DNA of 64,000 bases. Source: JBGQBN01 sp041494805. Its GTDB lineage: Bacteria > Acidobacteriota > Terriglobia > Terriglobales > Acidobacteriaceae. The DNA is taken from the NCBI GenBank assembly GCA_041494805.1, contig JBGQBN010000001.1:62001-126000 (forward strand), in the 5' to 3' direction. Under the pieces are notes generated by a model. The model was given only the letters and a program-made list of their open reading frames with translations. It did no database searches and was not told where the DNA came from. Position 1 is the stretch's first letter, and the number at the start of each line of letters is the position of its first letter. Below are positions 17,329 to 25,496 of this stretch, piece by piece. Position numbers and translations under genes: made by a program.

Positions 17329-17661
17329 TTCATCGAATCCCGTCCGTTTACAAAGAGGCTGCGGGAGTTGGCGGGAGACGATGCGCAGGAGGTTCTAAGG
17401 CGGATTCAGGGCGATCTCCTGAAGAACCCCGAGCGTGGAAACCTGCTACAGGGGCTGGGCGGCGCAAGGAAGGCAAGAAGCGCCAACCCGACTAGAAGGA
17501 AAGGCAAGCGGGGCGGCTACCGGTATTTCTTTCTCTATCTCACGCGTCAGGATCACATCCACCTATTGCTCTTACTCGATAAGGATGAGCAAGAGGATCT
17601 TGCACCAGACGAACGAACGGCCTTGAGAAAGATTGTCGGGGCGATCAAACAAGAGGGCTGA
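17323..17661 (+). CDS. RelE/HigB-type toxin
   Basis: The 112-residue basic protein shows the small RelE-superfamily layout. An N-terminal helical part (SRPFTKRLRELAGDDAQEVLRRIQ) is followed by a central GNLLQGLGGARKAR and a strand pair RGGYRYFFLYLTRQDHIHLLLLLDKDEQEDL. It ends in a helix (ERTALRKIVGAIKQ). Such toxins are mRNA interferases that act on the ribosome. The gene lies 15 nt before an XRE-type antitoxin, the toxin-first order seen in higBA. The start is GTG at 17323; the overlapping ATG at 17321 is in another frame. Its target is unknown. Confidence 0.78.
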   Translation: MVFIESRPFTKRLRELAGDDAQEVLRRIQGDLLKNPERGNLLQGLGGARKARSANPTRRKGKRGGYRYFFLYLTRQDHIHLLLLLDKDEQEDLAPDERTALRKIVGAIKQEG

Positions 17662-17676
17662 GACCCGGGGGAATGA

Positions 17677-17982
17677 ATGGCAAAGCGGAAAGTATTTGAA
17701 GAACTGAAGTTGGCCTTGAGCGATGCCCTGCAGTACGAGCGGGGCGGGAAGGTGGACCTGCGGATAACTGAGATTCCCGCACCGGCCAAGAGGATCAGCC
17801 CGGCCGAAATCCGGCGGATCAGGCTTGCTCTGAACGCCAGCCAGGCAAAGTTCGCCAAGTTGATCAACGTCAGCCCGAACACGGTGGAAAGCTGGGAGCA
17901 GGGAGTCCGGCAGCCGCGGCAAGCGGCGCTGAAGCTCCTGACCATCGCCCGAAAATATCCGCAGGTGCTGCTGGAGGCCTGA
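17677..17982 (+). CDS. XRE-family antitoxin
   Basis: The 101-residue partner of the preceding toxin has a helix-turn-helix in its C-terminal half (about 42-96: SPAEIRRIRLALNASQAKFAKLINVSP, split here as two helices, then NTVESWEQGVRQP). This is the MqsA/HigA-like class of antitoxin that neutralises the toxin and represses the shared promoter. The N-terminal part (1-40) probably contacts the toxin. The two palindromes upstream of the toxin are its likely DNA targets. There is no separate promoter in the 15-nt gap. Confidence 0.82.
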   Translation: MAKRKVFEELKLALSDALQYERGGKVDLRITEIPAPAKRISPAEIRRIRLALNASQAKFAKLINVSPNTVESWEQGVRQPRQAALKLLTIARKYPQVLLEA

Positions 17983-18017
17983 CATGCCGGTCTAACAGGC
18001 TGCGGAAGCGTGCCTGC

Positions 18018-19022
18018 TCATGCGGCAGTCTTGGGAAGGCCCCCAGGCGTCCCTCCGCCCTTTACAACGTTCCTGTCGAAGCCGCGCAGCAGTTGTCTCA
18101 TCAAGTCGTAGCACTTCGGCTGATCGAAATAGGCGCCGTGCACTGCCAAGCCATTGAGGTCGGGAGGGTCAATCAGGGCGGAACAGTCGAAGTCCCATAC
18201 GTTATCGGGCAGGGGATAGGATCGGTCGAGCCCGCTTCTGCCCAGCCGGCGTTTGCCAAAGTGTTTAAGCCCAGCTGAGGTGCCTAACACGGAATCTCTT
18301 CCCGTATACATCGCGGTGACGCGATAGGTGAGATTGGCGATGCCTTCCCCATCGCCATGTTCGACGATTTCGCCACTGCGGAAAATGTCATTGTCCACGT
18401 CGGCCGCGACCATCACCATCTGGTTAATGAGGCTCATCAGGAGCGGGCGGTTCTTGCGGGTCCAGGCGTAGTTCATGGCGTTTTCCACAACGTAATTACC
18501 CATGCTGTGTGCGATGACCGAAGTTTTGGCCCGGCATGCGTCGGCGGAATCCTTCGCGCCTTGGTCTTGCTTCTTTGCCATCCAGTCATAAAGGGCGCTC
18601 AGCACCTCGGCGAAGTCCGCCGCCGACTGGCGCGCTTCGGAGCGGTCCGGAAGATAGCCCAGGGGAGAGCCTTTCGACGGCCAGGTAAACAATACACAAA
18701 TGCCCAATGACTTCGGCCCACTGAACAGGTTGTCCACGATCTTCGCGTAACGCTGGGCAGCAGAGGACCAGGTGTTGTCGAATCCATGCACGAATATATT
18801 CAGGTGTTTCTGATCCTCGTTCGGAGTTTCGTCAGGATGGGGAAAAGTATTCGCGACTTGCACTAACGAATTCTGGAAGTCGGGTTGCTCCTGCTGTTTC
18901 CACGCGTCGAACTTGACCACGTCTCCGGCATTGTTCGACTCGTTTTTCCAGAATGTCAGTTTAGAAAAATCGTCGCCGAAGCCATCCTTCTTGAGATCGC
19001 GATTTGTAATCATCCAATACAT
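18018..19022 (-). CDS. Alpha/beta hydrolase, DUF900-like
   Basis: The 334-residue protein carries the alpha/beta-hydrolase signature: an oxyanion-type HGFDN (79-83) and the nucleophile elbow AHSMGN with S173. Asp and His candidates lie in VAADVDND (about 208-215) and the C-terminal VHGAYFDQ. The pattern (HGF, FTWPSKGSPLGYLPDR) resembles DUF900 hydrolases. There is no signal peptide, so it is probably cytoplasmic. The substrate is unknown. It stands alone, convergent with the toxin-antitoxin pair, and its base composition is slightly less G+C-rich than its neighbours. Confidence 0.75.
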   Translation of the reverse strand: MYWMITNRDLKKDGFGDDFSKLTFWKNESNNAGDVVKFDAWKQQEQPDFQNSLVQVANTFPHPDETPNEDQKHLNIFVHGFDNTWSSAAQRYAKIVDNLFSGPKSLGICVLFTWPSKGSPLGYLPDRSEARQSAADFAEVLSALYDWMAKKQDQGAKDSADACRAKTSVIAHSMGNYVVENAMNYAWTRKNRPLLMSLINQMVMVAADVDNDIFRSGEIVEHGDGEGIANLTYRVTAMYTGRDSVLGTSAGLKHFGKRRLGRSGLDRSYPLPDNVWDFDCSALIDPPDLNGLAVHGAYFDQPKCYDLMRQLLRGFDRNVVKGGGTPGGLPKTAA

Positions 19023-19243
19023 CGAACTACTCCGTTCCAGAGAATCGAGGCATTTATATACGGCTTGGCCGGAATGTCAACCGGCGCACGGAAATGTTCG
19101 TTTATGCGAACAGGACCGGCAGCTCTTCGCATCCAGCCTGGGTGGCGCGAAAGCCGGCCGGCGGGGAAGCTTGCCCGCACCGAAACTTTCTTGCGGATCA
19201 GGGGTTTAGCAAGTCTAGAACGAGGGAAAGTCGAGAAAAGTGC

Positions 19244-19465
19244 ATGAAACGCCTGATTCTAGCCATTTCAGCGACTCTGTTGTGCACCGTGACCTCATGG
19301 GCGCAGTCTCCGGCAACGCCACCACCAAGCCCGTCAACCCCGGGCTCTGTGACCTCGGCGCCAGGGGAAGCAAGAAGCTCGGAAACCCGGCGGGAAGAAC
19401 ACCGGGAACGGCATCGCCGGCATCGGCACGGACGGCGCCATCATCGGCACCACAGGCATTCTTAG
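19244..19465 (+). CDS. Small secreted His/Arg-rich peptide
   Basis: The 73-residue product has a clear signal peptide (MKRLILAISATLLCTVTSWA, cleaved near AQS). A Pro/Ser/Thr-rich linker follows, and the tail from about residue 50 is made almost wholly of His, Arg, Glu and Gly (REEHRERHRRHRHGRR, then HHRHHRHS). Such tails can bind divalent metals or anionic surfaces, but nothing fixes the function. The ATG at 19244 is the only start that gives a signal peptide; GAGGGAAAG lies upstream. Confidence 0.55.
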   Translation: MKRLILAISATLLCTVTSWAQSPATPPPSPSTPGSVTSAPGEARSSETRREEHRERHRRHRHGRRHHRHHRHS

Positions 19466-19615
19466 CAGTTGATCGTTGAACTGGAAGATTCTGGTAGCAC
19501 TCGGAAGCTGGCTGTCCGACCCTCCCCGGCGGACAGCCACCTTCGTTTTCTTGGGAATCGGCAAGCTGTCCTAGAATGCCCTCAGTTGCGTCCCCGGCAG
19601 TTGGGTTTCCTGAAA

Positions 19616-19939
19616 ATGACCGCTCCGACCACACTGTTCCGGCCCTTTGCCCGCCTGGTGAAGATCATGGTGCTGGGCAGGGAGTTCGAAGTCCCGGAGA
19701 ACAATCCGTTGCTGCGCTGCTTTCAGTATTTAGCGCCGGAAACGGTTTCTTATGGCCGCTTCTGCTGGAACGAGGATTGCCAATACTGCCGTGTGACATT
19801 CGACCTGGGTAAGGGAAGTCCCAGCCGGGCCGCGCTCTCTTGCAAGCTCATGGTGCAGGAGGGCATGCGGGTGACGGAAGCCACCACGGAGATCAGGTAT
19901 TGTTTGCGGACGCTCGGGCAAGGCGAAGAAGAGAAGTAG
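19616..19939 (+). CDS. [2Fe-2S] ferredoxin-fold protein
   Basis: The 107-residue protein shows C50-x4-C55-x2-C58-x17-C76, the plant-type [2Fe-2S] ligand pattern with a somewhat long final spacing as in some hydrogenase and NuoG-type domains. The preceding LGREFEVPENNPLLRCFQYL matches the beta-grasp start of such domains. It would carry electrons, partner unknown. It is not part of a recognisable redox operon. The ATG at 19616 is chosen because the upstream extension (from 19469) does not resemble ferredoxin; no good ribosome-binding site is seen. Confidence 0.65.
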   Translation: MTAPTTLFRPFARLVKIMVLGREFEVPENNPLLRCFQYLAPETVSYGRFCWNEDCQYCRVTFDLGKGSPSRAALSCKLMVQEGMRVTEATTEIRYCLRTLGQGEEEK

Positions 19940-20045
19940 GATTTCCGAGCGCCAATTTCCAATTGCCGATTGCCGATTTAAACCCCGGCTCCTGAAGATT
20001 GTCGATGCTACAAATCGGAAATCCGCAATTGGCAATCGGAAATCC
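19939..20045. repeat. Intergenic inverted repeat built from ATTGCCGATT-like words
   Basis: The left arm (19939-19979) reads GGATTTCCGA...TTGCCGATTT. The right arm (20012-20045) is close to its reverse complement, with GGAAATCC at the end. Both arms are made of near-repeats of ATTGCCGATT. It lies between convergent genes (ferredoxin-like and cpoB) and could fold into a terminator-like hairpin for both. Confidence 0.6.
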
Positions 20046-20049
20046 AGTT

Positions 20050-20898
20050 CTACTGGGGCGTCTTCCGTGCCGTGCTGCCGGTAGCAGAAACGCCCATCTT
20101 GCGCAGCTTGTCCCTGGCCTGAACCGCCTCGTTGGTACGGGGATAGCGCTGGATGAGGTGGCGGAGCTCCGCGATGCCGTCATCGTTCTGCCCCAGCTCG
20201 ATGAGCGCGAGTCCCTTCTTCAGTTGCGCCGCGGGAGCCTTGTTGCCGGTGGGGAAGTTCTGTAGCACCTGGTCGTAGTCTTTGGCCGCCTGCTGGAAGT
20301 TTCCTTGCTTGTACTCGATGTCGGCCAGGTAGTAGTAGCAATTCCCAGCCAGGTCCGTGTTCGGATAGTACTTGATGTAGTCCGAAAACTCCTGCACCGC
20401 CAGATCATTTTTGCCTGCGTTGTAGTCGCGCAAGGCATTGTTGTAAAGGATGTCCGGCGGAGGTGCCTGGGCCTGCTGTTGCTGCTGCGCCTGCTGCGCG
20501 GCCAGGCTCTGCTGAACCGCCTGCATGTCTTCCAGTTGCTTGCTGACCTTGGCCAGGCGCGCCTTTAGTTCGTCCAGCGTGTCGTTGAGCGCCTGGATCT
20601 GGCCGGAAAGCTGGTCCGCATGGGCGCCGCTGTCCGCTTGCTGCTTTTGTAAGACCGTCTGCAGCTGAGTGATCGACGCCGCGACTTTGTTGACGTTGTC
20701 GGTGCTCTGCTCCACCAGGTGCTGCATCACGCCCATGCGTTCGTCGAAGGACTGTTGCATGCGTGCCATCTGGTCTTGCAGGGCTTGCACTTGTGTCTGT
20801 AATTGGACGATTTCTTTGCTTACACCCCAAGCGGGTGTTGCCCCCAAGCAGAGCACTGCTAACAGGGCAAGAAGGCTTGTAGATCGCTGAATTCTCAT
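20050..20898 (-). CDS. cpoB: Tol-Pal system protein CpoB (YbgF)
   Basis: CpoB is the periplasmic protein that links the Tol-Pal machine to peptidoglycan synthesis. The 282-residue protein has a signal peptide (about 1-24) and a coiled-coil region (about 27-125, rich in Gln, Leu and Ala, including a run of five Gln). Three TPR units follow at about 145-270 (NNALRDYNAGKNDLAVQEF, then LAGNCYYYLADIEY, then AAQLKKGLALIELGQ). It is last in the tolQ-to-cpoB minus-strand cluster. The ATG at 20898 gives MRIQRSTSLLALL; the upstream Met extension was dropped because the signal peptide begins here. Confidence 0.88.
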   Translation of the reverse strand: MRIQRSTSLLALLAVLCLGATPAWGVSKEIVQLQTQVQALQDQMARMQQSFDERMGVMQHLVEQSTDNVNKVAASITQLQTVLQKQQADSGAHADQLSGQIQALNDTLDELKARLAKVSKQLEDMQAVQQSLAAQQAQQQQQAQAPPPDILYNNALRDYNAGKNDLAVQEFSDYIKYYPNTDLAGNCYYYLADIEYKQGNFQQAAKDYDQVLQNFPTGNKAPAAQLKKGLALIELGQNDDGIAELRHLIQRYPRTNEAVQARDKLRKMGVSATGSTARKTPQ

Positions 20899-21089
20899 AG
20901 TCCCATTCCTAAGATGCGAAAAATATGTGGCGTGTCCCACCGAGTAGCAGAGAATTGTGGAACACCCTGCAGGATAACGCGGCTGGACACAGTCACCTTC
21001 CAGGGCGAATCCTCCGTAGTGTTGTCAGGTATAGCGCCGGCATCTTACCCCGGAGTTCCGGAGGCAAGACACCGGCGTTACAAAGAGCG

Positions 21090-21824
21090 CTACTTCTGAT
21101 AGACGAAGTGGCCGCGCCGGTTCTGCTGCCAGCATGCCTCGTTGGACTCGGTGCAGAACGGCTTCTCCTTGCCGTAGCTGATGGTCCTGACGTGGTCGGC
21201 CGCGACACCACCTTGCGTCAAGGCGTTCCTCACTGCATTGGCACGGTTGTCGCCGAGGGCCAGATTGTACTCGGTGGATCCGCGTTCGTCGCAGTGTCCC
21301 TCGACCGTGACGTGGATTCCAGGATGCTGCTTCAGGAAATCAATGTCGCCCTGCAGCGCCGCATGCTGATCCGCCCGGATGTCGTACTTGTCGTAATCGA
21401 AGAAAACATCCCTAACGGTCCGGGCGAAGAGTTCCTCTTCGGTCGGTGAAGGCGCAGGAGGTGGCGGAGGAGGAGGCGCGGTCACAGTGACTCGAGCCGT
21501 GGCTTCCTGTGTGCCTCCTGGTCCCTTGGCAGTCAGATGATAGGTGGTCGAGTCGCTGGGCGAGACCTGTTGCGAGCCGTTGGGTTGCACCGCGCCAATG
21601 CCATCAATGCTGGCATCGGTGGCGTTGCTGGTTTGCCAGGTCAACGTCGTGGACTGACCTCTTTCAATCGTGTCGGGATTGGCGGTCAACGAAGCCGTCG
21701 GTGCGGCCGGCGGTGGGGGTGGGGGCGGCGGCGGGGGTGCCACTTTCTTCTTGCAGGCGCCCAGCATCATAATGGCGCCCAACGCGAACACCAGCGTGAT
21801 CCACTTTAATTTTTGCTGTTTCAC
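21090..21824 (-). CDS. pal: Peptidoglycan-associated lipoprotein Pal
   Basis: Pal anchors the outer membrane to peptidoglycan. The 244-residue protein has a lipobox LGAC (C24) after a hydrophobic signal, then a run of 10 prolines. An Ig-like domain follows (about 43-115: LTANPDTIERGQSTTLTWQT), with a second Pro-rich linker. The OmpA-type domain is at about 137-244 (VFFDYDKYDIR, then VEGHCDERGSTEYNLALGDNRA). The extra Ig-like domain between lipid anchor and OmpA domain is unusual compared with short proteobacterial Pal. It lies between tolB and cpoB. Confidence 0.9.
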   Translation of the reverse strand: MKQQKLKWITLVFALGAIMMLGACKKKVAPPPPPPPPPPAAPTASLTANPDTIERGQSTTLTWQTSNATDASIDGIGAVQPNGSQQVSPSDSTTYHLTAKGPGGTQEATARVTVTAPPPPPPPAPSPTEEELFARTVRDVFFDYDKYDIRADQHAALQGDIDFLKQHPGIHVTVEGHCDERGSTEYNLALGDNRANAVRNALTQGGVAADHVRTISYGKEKPFCTESNEACWQQNRRGHFVYQK

Positions 21825-21954
21825 TTTCTCCTCCTACGAAATGGCGCGCCTTGCCTGTAGCGCGCGGCTCGAGTCCGGCAGGAGTGGGCCTACTTCTCCG
21901 CATTCCCCCGGATCTGAATTGGATAGACGATAGCCAGCCATGAGAATTGAGAAA

Positions 21955-23283
21955 CTACTTCCAGCTCCAGTTCGGTTGCGTGTTGCTACCCGTAAAAGTT
22001 AATTGCTTTTGATTAGTGCCGTCCGCCAGCATGGTCCAGACTTGTTCGCTCCCCGAGCGGCTGGACTGAAAGACGATATGCCGGCCGTCGGGCGACCACG
22101 ATGGAAAATCATTGCGTCCACCGTCATGAGTTAACTGTACCCACTGCTTACTGGCAATGTCCATGATGTAAATATCTTGCGCCCCCGGCGCCCCGGGTCC
22201 ATAGTGGCGAATCCATGAAAATACCAGGAATTGCCCATTCGGGGACCACGCCGGCGAAACGGCGTAGCCTTCGTCCGTAAGCCGCTGGTCGTTGGTGCCG
22301 TCGGCTTCCATGGTGTAAATCTGGGGCAATCCTGTCCGGCCGCTCACCCAGGCGATCTGTGCTCCGGTCTTGCGGTTCCAGACCGGAGAAACATCCGGGC
22401 CCTTGGACGTCGTGAGGCGCCTTAGGTTGCCGCCGGAGGAATCCATCACGTAGATCTCGGAATCTCCACTGCGGGAGGACGAGAAAGCCAGTTTGGTCCC
22501 GTCCGCGGACCATGCCGGAGAAAGGTTGGTGCCGCCAAACTTCGGGAAGCTAACCAGGCGATTGATATCCAGCGAGTACATCAGGATTTCCCAGCCAGTC
22601 TTGCCCAGCGAACTGAAGGCCAGGCGCGAACCGTCGGGCGAAACCCGCGGCGACAAAGAAATCGAGCCTACCTGGGTCACGGCATGCTGGTTGGCGCCGT
22701 CGTAATCCATCGCCCAGATTTCCTTGTGTCCGGTCCGGCTGCTTACATAGAAAACCTTGCTCTCCGCAACCCCGGGAATCCCGCCGCCCAAACGGAAGAT
22801 GATCTCATTGGCAAACTTGTGGGCGATGGTGCGGACTGCCTCCGTAGTCGCAGCATCCTGGTACTGCTTGCCCAGCACCTGCGGCGAGGAAGTGTTCTTC
22901 ACGTCAAATAGCCAGCCCTGTACGGTCAGGTTCTTGTCCGAAGCACCGAGATTACCGAACGCCAGCATAGACGCGTTGGGCGGCTGGGTATTCCAAGCTT
23001 CGAACTTGACGTCCAGCGGAGTGCCGGGCACGTCGAGCGGATAGAAGCTCTTCGAGACCATGTCGAAGATGCCGGCATTGTCCAGATCATTCCACAGTGT
23101 GTCGTTGAACACCTTGAGAAGATCGGCGTTCTTGGGATCCTGAGTGGAGGCCTTGAAGTCGGGGGCTGCCAGGCGAACTTTCTCCACCCCCAGCCCCGTG
23201 CCGGTGCGGATCCAGTCCTGCTGGGCGAAGGCCGGCATCCCTAGAAGCAGAAGCAAGAAGAGGTTAAGAAATCGCTTTATCAA
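21955..23283 (-). CDS. tolB: Tol-Pal system beta-propeller protein TolB
   Basis: TolB is the periplasmic beta-propeller that contacts Pal. The 442-residue protein has a signal peptide (1-20) and an N-terminal domain (about 25-165). Five or more WD40-like PD40 repeats follow, such as VSPDGSRLAFSSLGKTG, WSADGTKLAFSSSRSGDSE, WSPNGQFLVFSW and WSPDGRHIVFQSSRSGSEQ. It sits between the tonB/tolA-like gene and pal, the conserved Tol-Pal order. The start ATG at 23283 is directly at the signal peptide. Confidence 0.93.
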   Translation of the reverse strand: MIKRFLNLFLLLLLGMPAFAQQDWIRTGTGLGVEKVRLAAPDFKASTQDPKNADLLKVFNDTLWNDLDNAGIFDMVSKSFYPLDVPGTPLDVKFEAWNTQPPNASMLAFGNLGASDKNLTVQGWLFDVKNTSSPQVLGKQYQDAATTEAVRTIAHKFANEIIFRLGGGIPGVAESKVFYVSSRTGHKEIWAMDYDGANQHAVTQVGSISLSPRVSPDGSRLAFSSLGKTGWEILMYSLDINRLVSFPKFGGTNLSPAWSADGTKLAFSSSRSGDSEIYVMDSSGGNLRRLTTSKGPDVSPVWNRKTGAQIAWVSGRTGLPQIYTMEADGTNDQRLTDEGYAVSPAWSPNGQFLVFSWIRHYGPGAPGAQDIYIMDIASKQWVQLTHDGGRNDFPSWSPDGRHIVFQSSRSGSEQVWTMLADGTNQKQLTFTGSNTQPNWSWK

Positions 23284-23326
23284 TGGCTGCTTCCTTATTG
23301 GTTCAAAACATTCGAAGAGCTAGTAG

Positions 23327-24112
23327 CTATCTTTTGTAATCGAACCAGAACTCGACCGAAACGCTGTTTCCGGAATAATCCGGGGGCAGGGGACCAAAAG
23401 TGTCAATGCGCTGGACGGCCCGGACTGCCGACTGGTCCAGCGAGGGCACTCCACTCGACTGCTCGATCTGCACGTTCGTCGGTCTCCCATCGCGCATTAC
23501 GTCAAACATCACATAAACTCGTTGCGCGTCGGTAATGCGCGGGTCCACTTCATACTTCAGCCAGTTTTCGGAAACCTTCTGCTGGACCACCCGGACGTAC
23601 CACGCGAAGCGCGTGCCGAAGTCGCCGCCTCCGCCGGTAAAACCGAAACCGCCCTTGGCCCCGCCCGCGCTGAACATGCCGTAGGGTCCGCTGACCGGGC
23701 CGCCCTGTCCGAACGGGACTACGTTGTTCGCTTCTTCCGCCGGCTCGGGCTGCGGTCTCTGGTGGCTGGCGCTAGTTTCAGGCTTCGGTTTCTTCTTGGA
23801 GTTCTTGTCGGCGATGGGGATGGCGTCCGGCTCTTTTTCTTCCGGTTTGGGCAAAGATTGCGCCAGCCCCTTGGACTCATTGGCCAAGACGTTGTTAGTC
23901 TGGGTTGGATTCGCAGGCAGCGGAACCGTGCTCACTAGCGTGACTCCGATGGCGTCCCCGCCGCCGCCCGCGCCCCAACCTTCGCCGCGTCCTCCGGGAA
24001 CGAATACGGCATAGAGCACAATCAGCCCGGTGAAAGCGGCATGCAGCGCCGCCGACCAGGCCAGCGACCGGCCCCAGTCTCCGTGCTCGAAAAAAATCTC
24101 AGCGGCTGCCAT
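23327..24112 (-). CDS. TonB/TolA-type energy-coupling protein
   Basis: The 261-residue protein has one membrane helix near the N-terminus (about 18-40: LAWSAALHAAFTGLIVLYAV). A flexible Pro/Lys/Glu-rich spacer follows (about 85-130), and the TonB-type C-terminal domain is at about 165-261 (YVRVVQQKVSENWLKYEVDP, then QSSGVPSLDQSAVRAVQR). Its place between tolR and tolB suggests that it plays the TolA role, carrying energy from the TolQR motor to TolB/Pal. It overlaps tolR by 14 nt. A genuine TonB function for receptor import cannot be excluded. Confidence 0.83.
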   Translation of the reverse strand: MAAAEIFFEHGDWGRSLAWSAALHAAFTGLIVLYAVFVPGGRGEGWGAGGGGDAIGVTLVSTVPLPANPTQTNNVLANESKGLAQSLPKPEEKEPDAIPIADKNSKKKPKPETSASHQRPQPEPAEEANNVVPFGQGGPVSGPYGMFSAGGAKGGFGFTGGGGDFGTRFAWYVRVVQQKVSENWLKYEVDPRITDAQRVYVMFDVMRDGRPTNVQIEQSSGVPSLDQSAVRAVQRIDTFGPLPPDYSGNSVSVEFWFDYKR

Positions 24113-24524
24113 GGGTTTCGAGCGGTTGCGTCACGATACTCACGTTGGTAATGCCGGACTGTTTGACTGCGTCCATCACGGTGGCGAAGGCGCCGAAGGG
24201 GACGTCCTCATCGGCGCGGACGAAGATGAACTGATGCTGCGGGTCTCTGATCTTTTGCCGCAGTTTGGCGCCGATTTCGTTGATATTGACGGCGTCGTTG
24301 CCCAGGAAAACGCGCTGCTGCTTGTTGATGCTGATCACCAGACGCTCTTCAGTGATCTCCTTCACGCTACGCGTCTTGGGGACATTCACCTCAATGCCGG
24401 ATTGCAGCACCGGTGCGGTGACCATGAAGATGATGAGCAACACCAGAACTACGTCCACCAGCGGCGTGATGTTGATATCGGAAAGAGAGGTTTGAGTGCG
24501 CCCGTTGGAAGCCGTAAAGGCCAT
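24099..24524 (-). CDS. tolR: Biopolymer transporter ExbD/TolR
   Basis: The 141-residue protein has one N-terminal helix (about 20-40: PLVDVVLVLLIIFMVTAPVL) with the conserved proton-path aspartate D24. A periplasmic domain follows (about 45-130). ExbD and TolR are too alike to separate by sequence alone; its context with tolB and pal favours TolR. It forms the proton-driven motor with the preceding tolQ. It starts at the last base of the tolQ stop, so translation is coupled. Confidence 0.88.
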   Translation of the reverse strand: MAFTASNGRTQTSLSDINITPLVDVVLVLLIIFMVTAPVLQSGIEVNVPKTRSVKEITEERLVISINKQQRVFLGNDAVNINEIGAKLRQKIRDPQHQFIFVRADEDVPFGAFATVMDAVKQSGITNVSIVTQPLETHGSR

Positions 24525-25252
24525 TACCGCCGCACCTCCGGAGCCTCAGCCGTGCGATAGGCAGGCTGCGGCTGTTGGCGCTCGACCGCATTCAACATCT
24601 CCAATGCGAAGTCGTCGCCGCGGGCAGCGAATTCGCGAATCGAGCTGCCGATCAGGTTGTAGGCAATAACGGCCGGGATCGCGGCCGCAAGTCCAGCGGC
24701 GGTTGTGATGAGAGCCTCGGAGATGCCCGGCGCCACGGCTCGCAGAGTCGCCGCGCCCGCGGTCCCGAGACCGTGGAACGCGTCAATAATGCCCCAGACC
24801 GTGCCGAAGAGACCGACGAACGGTGTGACCGCTCCGGTGATGGCCAGCCACGGCATATTGCGCTCAAAACGTGTCAACTCTTCGGAGGCTGCGATCTGCA
24901 TGGCGCGCTGGATGGCCAGCAGGCTCCGGATCATCCCGCCCGGAGTGCCCACCTGGCGCCGGTACTCCTCAAAGCCCCCTTCAAAGACGCCAACCAGCGG
25001 ACTGGGCCGGAATTGCTCGGCCACGGCAGCCACGTCCTGCAGACGCTGGGCCTTGCGGAAAGCGCGCACGAAACGCCCACTCTGCACCCGTGCCCGCCGC
25101 AGCAGACTCCACTTGGAGAGGATGATCGCCCATGAGATCAAGCTGAAGATCAACAGAAGCAAGAGGACAACTTTGGCGACGACACCGGTTTCTGCCACGA
25201 GACTAACGATCTCGCCACCGATCACGACTGCGGGGAAGAAGAGCAGGTGCAT
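24524..25252 (-). CDS. tolQ: Motor protein ExbB/TolQ
   Basis: This is the three-helix inner-membrane motor protein of the Tol system, 242 residues. The helices are at about 20-42 (VAKVVLLLLLIFSLISWAI), 140-165 (AITGAVTPFVGLFGTVWGII) and 178-200 (ISEALITTAAGLAAAIPAV), with the conserved GLFGTVWGIIDAFHGLG. It heads the minus-strand cluster. A TATAAT on the minus strand (plus 25279-25284) lies about 27 nt upstream, without a good -35 match, so the operon promoter is probably there. Tol versus Exb assignment rests on context. Confidence 0.88.
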   Translation of the reverse strand: MHLLFFPAVVIGGEIVSLVAETGVVAKVVLLLLLIFSLISWAIILSKWSLLRRARVQSGRFVRAFRKAQRLQDVAAVAEQFRPSPLVGVFEGGFEEYRRQVGTPGGMIRSLLAIQRAMQIAASEELTRFERNMPWLAITGAVTPFVGLFGTVWGIIDAFHGLGTAGAATLRAVAPGISEALITTAAGLAAAIPAVIAYNLIGSSIREFAARGDDFALEMLNAVERQQPQPAYRTAEAPEVRR

Positions 25253-25362
25253 TGTGTTTTGGCTGATGCCTTCATTGAATTATAGACCATGGAAGCGTGC
25301 GGATTTCGTGGGCGAATCCCATGGATTAACCTACCGGCTTGAGGCCTGCTGGCTGGTAAACG

Positions 25363-25381
25363 GACAGCCGAGGCGGCTGTC
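25363..25381. repeat. REP-like hairpin GACAGCCG-AGG-CGGCTGTC
   Basis: This is a perfect 8-bp stem with a 3-nt loop in the 244-bp gap between the divergent tolQ and recN genes. The flank (CTGTC-TCTATGTA) resembles the sequence near 5472-5495 (CTGTC-GCTACGTG), so the two may be copies of one family. Confidence 0.6.
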
Positions 25382-25496
25382 TCTATGTAATTCGGGCAGC
25401 ATCCATCGAAACTATTGCGAATCTGAGAACTGAGAGCTGGTTTCATGCTATCCTGCGCTCAACTTCATCATCTTAACGTTTGTCCCAGGACGGCCG

